64,000 bases of DNA from Pseudotamlana agarivorans (GTDB lineage: Bacteria > Bacteroidota > Bacteroidia > Flavobacteriales > Flavobacteriaceae), in the NCBI RefSeq assembly GCF_001642835.1, contig NZ_LXEI01000001.1:186001-250000 (forward strand). The letters are read 5' to 3'. A model generated the notes under the pieces. It was not told where the DNA came from and did no database searches. It saw only the letters and a list, made by a program, of their open reading frames with translations. The translations under genes were made by a program, and so were the position numbers. Positions 58,689 through 64,000 of the stretch are shown here, one piece after another. Every line of letters begins with the position of its first letter. The first letter of the stretch is position 1.

Positions 58689-59992
58689 TATAGTATTGTA
58701 AATTTTACAAGCTTGATACGTTTTTTATCGAGCGCTTCAATAGTGAAAACGTAATTTTCGAAATTTATTTTACTGTTTAATTTTGGAAAACTTCCTGAGA
58801 TCTCTAAAACAAAACCTGCGACCGTTTCAGCTTCTCCTTTTTTAGATTCGAAAACCGTTTCATCTTCAATTTTAATAATCTTATAAAAATCTTTTAATGC
58901 GGTTTTGCCTTCAAAAACATAGTTGTTTTCATCTAATTTCGAATAGGTCAAATCTTCATCATCAAACTCATCACTAATATCACCAACAATTTCTTCGATA
59001 ATATCTTCTAATGAAATAAGTCCCGATGTGCCGCCATACTCATCTACCACAACAGCTAAGTGTACTTTCTTTTCCTGGAACTCCGTCATTAAATCATCCA
59101 ACTTTTTGTTTTCTGGCACAAAAAACGGATCGCGTAACAAACTCGTCCAATCAAATTGTTTTCTATCGATGTAAGGCAATAAGTCTTTTACATATAAGAT
59201 CCCTTCTATCGTATCGATATTATCGCGATACACGGGAATTCGCGAATAGCCGTTAGCAATCACTTCGGGCATAATCTCGGCATATTTCTGTTCTATATTT
59301 AAAGCAAAAATATCAATTCTTGGGCGCATCACTTGCTTGGTATCAGTATTTCCAAAAGACACGATACCTTTTAAAATTTTATGCTCTTCTTTAGTGGTGT
59401 CTTCTTCGCTGGTAAGCTCTAAAGCTTGAGAAAGTTGATCGACACTAATATTCGATTTCTGCTTACCTAACTTGCTGTGAATCCCTAAAGTCACGCTACG
59501 CATTGGTAAACTTATAGGCGATAACAAAACATCCAATACCCTTAACGGATAAGCCATAAAAACAGCAAACTTAAGGTTGTTTCTACTGGCGTAAATTTTT
59601 GGCAAAATCTCACCAAACAATAAGATTAAAAATGTAACGACAACAACTTCTACAAAAAATTTAAGTTGCGGACTCGCAATATGCTCGAATAAAATATCCC
59701 CCAAAAAGGCAAATAGAATAACAACAGCGATATTTATAAAATTATTGGCAACCAATATGGTAGCTAATAGTTTTTTGGGACGCTCTAAAAGTTTGGCTAT
59801 AATTTGTATGCGTCGGGATTTATTTTCAAAACCTTCCTCTATATCGGTTCTATTTAATGAAAAAAGCGCGACTTCGGCACCAGAAATAAGGGCAGAACAC
59901 ACTAAGAGCACAAATAATAATACAAAGCCAAGAACTACGGGAAGATCTACGGCAACAAAAAGTGCAATGAAACTGGCAGGATCAGGATCCAA
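58688..59992 (-). CDS. gldE: gliding motility-associated protein GldE (CNNM/CorC-like)
   Basis: A 434-residue membrane protein: a DUF21/CNNM domain with four spans (residues ~10-180, e.g. FVLLFVLLVCSALISGAEVA), two CBS domains (~205-330, MRPRIDIFALN, GYSRIPVYRDNIDTIEGILY, HLAVVVDEYGGTSGLISLED) and a C-terminal CorC/HlyC transporter-associated domain. GldE is related to magnesium or cation transport regulators and can partly compensate for GldD overexpression defects in F. johnsoniae. Upstream of gldD. Confidence 0.95.
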   Translation of the reverse strand: MDPDPASFIALFVAVDLPVVLGFVLLFVLLVCSALISGAEVALFSLNRTDIEEGFENKSRRIQIIAKLLERPKKLLATILVANNFINIAVVILFAFLGDILFEHIASPQLKFFVEVVVVTFLILLFGEILPKIYASRNNLKFAVFMAYPLRVLDVLLSPISLPMRSVTLGIHSKLGKQKSNISVDQLSQALELTSEEDTTKEEHKILKGIVSFGNTDTKQVMRPRIDIFALNIEQKYAEIMPEVIANGYSRIPVYRDNIDTIEGILYVKDLLPYIDRKQFDWTSLLRDPFFVPENKKLDDLMTEFQEKKVHLAVVVDEYGGTSGLISLEDIIEEIVGDISDEFDDEDLTYSKLDENNYVFEGKTALKDFYKIIKIEDETVFESKKGEAETVAGFVLEISGSFPKLNSKINFENYVFTIEALDKKRIKLVKFTIL

Positions 59993-60042
59993 TGGCTATT
60001 GGTTTAGTTAAACTTAAATCTTGAAAAATCATGGTTTTCATA

Positions 60043-60495
60043 TTAAAAAGGAAGATCATCATCCGCACCTTCATCCCTAGAGCTAGACTCTGGAGCGGTT
60101 GGCGCTTCTGTTTTTTGTGGGGTTGCTGAACTAGAACTAGGTTGAGATCCGCTTTCACCTTTAGTAGTTAAAAAGGTAAAATCGGTACAATGAATTTCGG
60201 TAGAGTATCGCTCTAAGCCTTTATCATCCATCCACTTTCTAGTTTTTAAACGCCCTTCAATATATACTTTATCACCTTTGCTTAAATACTTTTCGCAAAC
60301 TTCGGCAGCTTTATTTCTAACCACGATATTATGCCACTCGGTATTGGTAACACGCTCGTTGGTTTGTCTATTGGTATAGGTTTCATTTGTCGCCAAAGGA
60401 AATCGCCCAATACAATTACCACCTTCAAAGTAGTGCATTTTCACTTCATCACCCAAATGCCCAATTAGCATCACTTTATTTAACGTTCCAGACAT
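60043..60495 (-). CDS. ssb: single-stranded DNA-binding protein
   Basis: A 150-residue SSB. The OB fold spans residues 1-110 (MSGTLNKVMLIGHLGDEVKM, RVTNTEWHNIVVRNKAAEVC, YIEGRLKTRKWMDDKGLERY), followed by a Ser/Pro/Gln-rich linker and the acidic tip GADDDLPF that docks replication and repair partners. It is upstream of gldE-gldD, the typical flavobacterial order. Confidence 0.97.
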   Translation of the reverse strand: MSGTLNKVMLIGHLGDEVKMHYFEGGNCIGRFPLATNETYTNRQTNERVTNTEWHNIVVRNKAAEVCEKYLSKGDKVYIEGRLKTRKWMDDKGLERYSTEIHCTDFTFLTTKGESGSQPSSSSATPQKTEAPTAPESSSRDEGADDDLPF

Positions 60496-60518
60496 AATTT
60501 ATTATAAAATTAGAAAAG

Positions 60519-60526
60519 CAAAAATA
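60519..60526 (-). promoter_or_regulatory. -7 box of ssb-gldE-gldD
   Basis: Minus-strand TATTTTTG followed by C matches TAnnTTTG, about 24 nt before the ssb ATG. Confidence 0.5.
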
Positions 60527-60643
60527 ACCCAAATGCCGCACATGATTTTAAAATTAATAAAAAAATATAGGTGTATTCGAGTTTTGATTCGAAAATAAGA
60601 AATTCTACAACAACAACCATACATAAGTGGTCATTCCCGTAGT

Positions 60644-61684
60644 TTAAAAATTAAACTGCTCTATAAAATTACCAATTAATATAGGAACCGCATAATCTCT
60701 AATACTATTAATAGGTATCGATTGACCTTTTAACTGCTTTATATTGATAATCCAAAATCTAGTATACAAATGTTGATGCGATAATTTATGTACAATCGCA
60801 TCCTTATTATATAGACTCCATTTATAATCTTGTCCTTTTAATAAGGTATGCGCACTTAAATGTTCTTGGAAAGCAGTTTCAGTAATATCACTTGGCGTTT
60901 CAATTAAGGGAAACTGATACAAGTTTTGCCAAATACCTTTGCCTTCACGTTGCTCTAAAATGGTTTTATCATCGCCACTAACAAATACTAAAAAGTTAAA
61001 ATATTTCTTTTTCGCTTTCGCGGATTTAATTTTAACGGGTAAAGCATCAATGCGGTTTTCATTAAAAGCCACACAGGTATCTTTAAAAACACAGGTTAAG
61101 CAATCGGGATTTTTAGGCTTACATTGTATCGCCCCAAACTCCATAATCGCTTGGTTATACTCGGAAGGATTTTTTCTATCAATTAATTCCTGTGCTAAAG
61201 CTTTAAACGCTTTATTTCCTTTTGAAGAATTTATAGGCGTATCAATACCAAAGTAGCGCGACAACACGCGGTAAACATTCCCATCGACTACGGCAGTGGG
61301 CTCATTGAAACAAAATGAAGCTATAGCACTTGCCGTATAATCACCAACACCTTTTAATTTTAATAGGTCCTTATAATTATTCGGAAACGCTCCTTGCAAT
61401 TCGTTGGCTACATATTTTGCCGAAGCATGTAAATTTCGAGCTCGAGAATAATACCCTAATCCTTGCCATAATTTTAAAACTTCAGCTTCTTTTGCTTCGG
61501 CTAAATGAAAAACTGACGGAAAATGATTCACAAAAGTTTCATAAAATGGTAACCCCTGGTTCACTTGTGTTTGCTGTAAAATAATTTCAGACAACCATAT
61601 ATGATACGGATTTTTGGTTCTACGCCATGGTAAATCACGCTTATTATTTGAATACCAGTGAGTTATATTTTTTGAAAAATTCAT
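60644..61684 (-). CDS. mutY: A/G-specific adenine glycosylase
   Basis: A 346-residue MutY, removing adenine opposite 8-oxoguanine. WLSEIILQQTQVNQGLPFYE carries the catalytic Glu, LKGVGDYTASAIASF is the helix-hairpin-helix, and VDGNVYRVLSRYFGID has the catalytic Asp. The 4Fe-4S loop is complete: CKPKNPDCLTCVFKDTC (C-x6-C-x2-C-x5-C) near residues 189-205. A C-terminal MutT-like domain follows. The word CGCTTTCGCGGA lies at 61013-61024. Same strand as ssb, 148 nt apart. Confidence 0.97.
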   Translation of the reverse strand: MNFSKNITHWYSNNKRDLPWRRTKNPYHIWLSEIILQQTQVNQGLPFYETFVNHFPSVFHLAEAKEAEVLKLWQGLGYYSRARNLHASAKYVANELQGAFPNNYKDLLKLKGVGDYTASAIASFCFNEPTAVVDGNVYRVLSRYFGIDTPINSSKGNKAFKALAQELIDRKNPSEYNQAIMEFGAIQCKPKNPDCLTCVFKDTCVAFNENRIDALPVKIKSAKAKKKYFNFLVFVSGDDKTILEQREGKGIWQNLYQFPLIETPSDITETAFQEHLSAHTLLKGQDYKWSLYNKDAIVHKLSHQHLYTRFWIINIKQLKGQSIPINSIRDYAVPILIGNFIEQFNF

Positions 61685-61746
61685 GAATTATTTAAATAAA
61701 GGGCGTAAAAATAAACGTTTATAATATTAAATTTAAGTGAATTAGG

Positions 61747-61779
61747 TTTGAAATATTGAATATTAAATCCTTATATTTG
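61747..61779 (+). promoter_or_regulatory. promoter of the HU gene
   Basis: TTTG (61747-61750), 21 nt, TATATTTG (61772-61779) followed by C: both promoter boxes of the Bacteroidota type, 45 nt before the ATG. Confidence 0.75.
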
Positions 61780-61823
61780 CATCCCTTTTAGAATTTATAG
61801 TAACCCATAATAAAATATTAAAA

Positions 61824-62114
61824 ATGACGAAGGCTGATTTAGTAGCAAAAATTTCTGAGAAATTAGGAATTGAAAAAGGTGATGTTCAAGCAACGGTTGA
61901 AACATTCATGGAAGAAGTAAAAACTTCTTTAGAAGCTGGTGATAATGTTTACTTAAGAGGTTTTGGAAGCTTTATAATCAAAACAAGAGCTGAAAAAACG
62001 GGTAGAAACATTTCAAAAAACACAACTATTAAAATACCTGCTCATAATATCCCTGCATTTAAGCCTGCAAAAGTTTTTGTTGAGGGCGTTAAAACAAATG
62101 TGGACGTAAAATAA
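61824..62114 (+). CDS. HU family DNA-binding protein
   Basis: A 96-residue HU/IHF protein. MTKADLVAKISEKLGIEKGD and FMEEVKTSLEAGDNVYLRGF form the dimerisation part, FGSFIIKTRAEKTGRNISKN the DNA-binding arm base, and IPAFKPAKVFVEGV the end. It bends and compacts DNA. Strong promoter and its place upstream of the tiny basic protein and RNase G fit a highly expressed chromosomal HU. Confidence 0.96.
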   Translation: MTKADLVAKISEKLGIEKGDVQATVETFMEEVKTSLEAGDNVYLRGFGSFIIKTRAEKTGRNISKNTTIKIPAHNIPAFKPAKVFVEGVKTNVDVK

Positions 62115-62178
62115 GAATGCATTAGCTGAATTTGATTTCAGCATTAAAACGAATTATTAATCTTAAAAGACACTATTT

Positions 62179-62271
62179 ATGCCAAGTGGTAAAAAACGTA
62201 AAAGACATAAGGTAGCGACACACAAACGTAAGAAACGTAGACGCGCTAACCGTCACAAGAAGAAAAAATAA
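62179..62271 (+). CDS. tiny very basic protein, probable ribosomal protein
   Basis: A 30-residue product, too short for most gene callers: MPSGKKRKRHKVATHKRKKR followed by RRANRHKKKK. Eighteen of 30 residues are Lys or Arg and three are His. It lies 64 nt after HU, upstream of RNase G, and ends 0 nt before a strong terminator. I recall nearly identical peptides in this position throughout Bacteroidota. Composition and conservation point to a small ribosomal protein (THX- or bL38-like); which one, I cannot tell. Existence is well supported. Confidence 0.85.
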   Translation: MPSGKKRKRHKVATHKRKKRRRANRHKKKK

Positions 62272-62308
62272 ATCAAAAAAGTAGTTAGATTAACTACTTT
62301 TTTTGATT
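62271..62308 (+). terminator. terminator after HU and the tiny basic protein
   Basis: AATCAAAAAAGTAGTTA (62271-62287) and TAACTACTTTTTTTGATT (62291-62308) form a stem of about 17 bp around GAT, ending in a seven-T run. The last base of the stop codon is part of the stem. Confidence 0.9.
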
Positions 62309-62443
62309 TAAGAAACAAAGAGTTCTTTGAAATGAGTTTTAAGGCTTTAAAAAAAGTCTGTAAAACTCCACGGATTTTAAAAAATCCTGTGGTCTGGTGT
62401 GCAAACATCAGATAAAATAATGTATAATCCATCTATACCATTT

Positions 62444-62506
62444 GGTTGATGGTTATTGGTTTCTAGTTACTAGTTAATGGTTGCTGGTTTTTAGTTATGG
62501 GTTTAA
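62444..62506 (+). repeat. heptamer array (GGTTATT type), nine units
   Basis: GGTTGAT, GGTTATT, GGTTTCT, AGTTACT, AGTTAAT, GGTTGCT, GGTTTTT, AGTTATG, GGTTTAA. The same consensus occurs at 15611-15645 and within leuS. Confidence 0.88.
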
Positions 62507-62519
62507 AAGTGTCAAATGC

Positions 62520-62582
62520 TTTTAACCTTAAACTTCTAATCTCAAACTATTAACTTTTAACTCTTAACTTTTAACTTCTAAC
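62520..62582 (+). repeat. heptamer array (TTTTAAC type), nine units
   Basis: TTTTAAC, CTTAAAC, TTCTAAT, CTCAAAC, TATTAAC, TTTTAAC, TCTTAAC, TTTTAAC, TTCTAAC. It is the inverted counterpart of the preceding array, 13 nt away, and ends 27 nt before the RNase G ATG. Confidence 0.88.
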
Positions 62583-62609
62583 CAGACTGTATGGATAAAA
62601 ATTAACGCA

Positions 62610-64000
62610 ATGGATAAAGAATTGATTATTCGATCTAGTTCCGACAATGTTGATTTTGCCTTATTAAAAGATGGAAAACTTATTGAATTACAAAAGGATG
62701 AAGATAGTAACGACTTTTCTGTTGGCGATGTGTTTATAGCCAAAATAAGGAAAGCTGTTCCTGGACTAAATGCTGCATTTGTTAATGTAGGTTATGAGAA
62801 AGATGCCTTTTTGCATTATCATGATTTAGGTCCAAAATTACCTTCTCTTTTAAAATTCACAAAACGTGTAAGCACAGGTAAACTAAAAGATTTTTCTTTA
62901 AAAAATTTCCCATTTGAGAAAGATATTGAGAAAGACGGCAAAATTGTCGACGCCTTAAAATCTAATCAGTCTCTATTAGTACAAATCGTAAAAGAACCTA
63001 TCTCTACCAAAGGCCCAAGAATAAGCTCAGAGCTTTCTATTGCCGGTAGATATATTGTTTTAGTCCCTTTTTCAAACCGCATTTCTATTTCTCAAAAAAT
63101 AGAAGACCGCGAAGAAAAAGACCGATTAAAACGCCTGGTAAAAAGTATTACACCACCAGGTTTTGGGGTTATTGTTCGTACTGTAGCACAAGGCAAAAAA
63201 GTAGCAGAACTAGATAAAGATTTACAAAATTTGCTTAGTCGTTGGACGGCAATGTGTAAAAAGCTACACAAAGCGCATCATCCTAGTAAAGTATTAGGTG
63301 AAATGAATAAAGCCTCTTCTATTTTAAGAGACATATTCAACGACACCTTTACAAGTATTCATGTTGATGATGAAACGCTTTTTTATCAAATTAAAGATTA
63401 TTTGCAAGAAATTGCACCAAAAAAAGAATCAATAGTGAAATTGTATCAGTCTAATGTTCCGATTTTCGAGAAATTTGGAATCGAAAGACAAATTAAAACT
63501 TCCTTTGGCAAAACCGTTTCTATGGCAAAAGGCGCCTACTTGGTGATAGAACACACCGAAGCCCTACATGTTATAGATGTAAACAGCGGAAACCGTTCTA
63601 ACAAAGCCAACAACCAGGAGGACACAGCACTAGAGGTTAATCTTATTGCGGCTACCGAAATGGCGCGCCAATTACGTTTACGTGATATGGGTGGTATTAT
63701 CGTAGTCGATTTTATAGATATGACCAATGCCGAAAACAGGCAAAAACTTTTCAATCATCTTCGCGATGAAATGAAAGACGATAGAGCCAAACACAAAATA
63801 TTACCTCCAAGTAAATTTGGATTGATACAAATTACAAGACAGCGTGTACGTCCAGAAATGAACATTAAAACACGAGAAGAAAATCCAGATGCCATTTCCA
63901 ATGGTGCCGAAGTAGAAGCGCCAATAGGCATTGTACAAAAGATAAACTTCGATCTTGAAAAACTATTTAAAAAAGACTATAAAAAGGTGACCCTAAACAC
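62610..64000 (+). CDS. rng: ribonuclease E/G family protein, N-terminal 463 codons
   Basis: Runs off the right edge. MDKELIIRSSSDNVDFALLK is followed by an S1-like domain (DVFIAKIRKAVPGLNAAFVN, VGYEKDAFLHYHDL), then the 5' sensor region (GPRISSELSIAGRYIVLVPF) and the DNase I-like catalytic part (YLVIEHTEALHVIDVNSGNR, IIVVDFIDM with metal-binding Asp residues) and GLIQITRQRVRP. RNase G/E cuts single-stranded RNA in rRNA maturation and mRNA decay. The ATG at 62610 is chosen; an earlier ATG at 62591 meets a stop after four codons. Confidence 0.96.
   Translation, partial: MDKELIIRSSSDNVDFALLKDGKLIELQKDEDSNDFSVGDVFIAKIRKAVPGLNAAFVNVGYEKDAFLHYHDLGPKLPSLLKFTKRVSTGKLKDFSLKNFPFEKDIEKDGKIVDALKSNQSLLVQIVKEPISTKGPRISSELSIAGRYIVLVPFSNRISISQKIEDREEKDRLKRLVKSITPPGFGVIVRTVAQGKKVAELDKDLQNLLSRWTAMCKKLHKAHHPSKVLGEMNKASSILRDIFNDTFTSIHVDDETLFYQIKDYLQEIAPKKESIVKLYQSNVPIFEKFGIERQIKTSFGKTVSMAKGAYLVIEHTEALHVIDVNSGNRSNKANNQEDTALEVNLIAATEMARQLRLRDMGGIIVVDFIDMTNAENRQKLFNHLRDEMKDDRAKHKILPPSKFGLIQITRQRVRPEMNIKTREENPDAISNGAEVEAPIGIVQKINFDLEKLFKKDYKKVTLN

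Larger units (their letters stand above)
62272..62609. other. 338-bp gene-free region before RNase G
   Basis: Holds the terminator (62271-62308), a hairpin CCACGGATTTT...AAAATCCTGTGG (about 62370-62393), and two facing heptamer arrays (62444-62506 and 62520-62582). No coding frame. No exact -7 box for RNase G was found. Confidence 0.8.

Noticed and set aside
1-64000. tRNA, rRNA, prophage, toxin-antitoxin or defence genes
   Set aside because: Gaps between genes were read for these and none was found; all large frames belong to housekeeping or envelope families.

Overview
The window is an AT-rich chromosomal segment of a member of the Flavobacteriaceae (Bacteroidota), probably marine. Support comes from gldD and gldE gliding genes, two large TonB-dependent receptors, DUF3098, DUF3127, DUF4271 and DUF4301 proteins, a ribosomal protein L21 with an extra C-terminal domain, near absence of Shine-Dalgarno sequences, and many -7 boxes of the Bacteroidota type (TAnnTTTG). 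No rRNA, tRNA, CRISPR array, prophage or intact insertion sequence was seen. Most of the window is housekeeping sequence; the unusual content lies in leaders, start codons and several families of short interspersed repeats.

Layout. 1-8.5 kb: start of a polyprenol-phosphate mannosyltransferase, DUF4271, hemD, pckA, DUF423, saccharopine dehydrogenase with a nearby Lrp/AsnC regulator, glyS and comF. 8.5-15.4 kb: Ig-like lipoprotein followed by three tandem 188-bp repeats, omega-amidase, MutS-like membrane ATPase, YugP-type protease and alanine dehydrogenase. 15.4-20.2 kb: leuS, which carries a heptamer array inside its editing domain, and an EamA transporter. 20.2-28.6 kb: ftsX-DUF3098-uppP-truB cluster interrupted by glycerate kinase, then a TonB-like protein, thioredoxin, tag, a D-hydroxyacid dehydrogenase, aat and DUF3127. 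28.9-32.2 kb: histidine kinase, zinc-ribbon protein, HIT protein, greA with a hairpin leader, and a Rieske-like lipoprotein.

32.6-38.5 kb is the most interesting metabolic region. A TonB-dependent receptor sits behind a clear TPP riboswitch. Just upstream is a tightly overlapping five-gene operon: thiamine-binding protein, PnuC-family transporter, NadR-like kinase, DUF4301 and arfB. Together they suggest a thiamin (or thiamin precursor) uptake and salvage locus in which the PnuC homologue may be PnuT. 38.5-42.7 kb: GGGP synthase, phosphopantetheinyl transferase, ahcY, a small unknown protein and DUF1569. 42.7-50.1 kb: a TamB-like protein that seems to begin at a CTG codon, followed by a TamA/Omp85 partner. 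50.2-56 kb: phytase, a large TonB receptor and a TPR-HTH regulator, which look like a phytate or organic-phosphate utilisation locus. 56-64 kb: rpmA, rplU, a Cys-rich HMA lipoprotein, gldD-gldE-ssb, mutY, HU, a 30-residue very basic putative ribosomal protein, and the start of RNase G.

No completely new multi-gene system is evident. The best candidates for new biology are the heptamer arrays (one inside leuS), the structured 200-bp repeat pair, the hairpin at the very start of the greA transcript, the overrepresented CGCTTTCGCGGAA word, and the assignment of the PnuC/NadR-like pair to thiamin.
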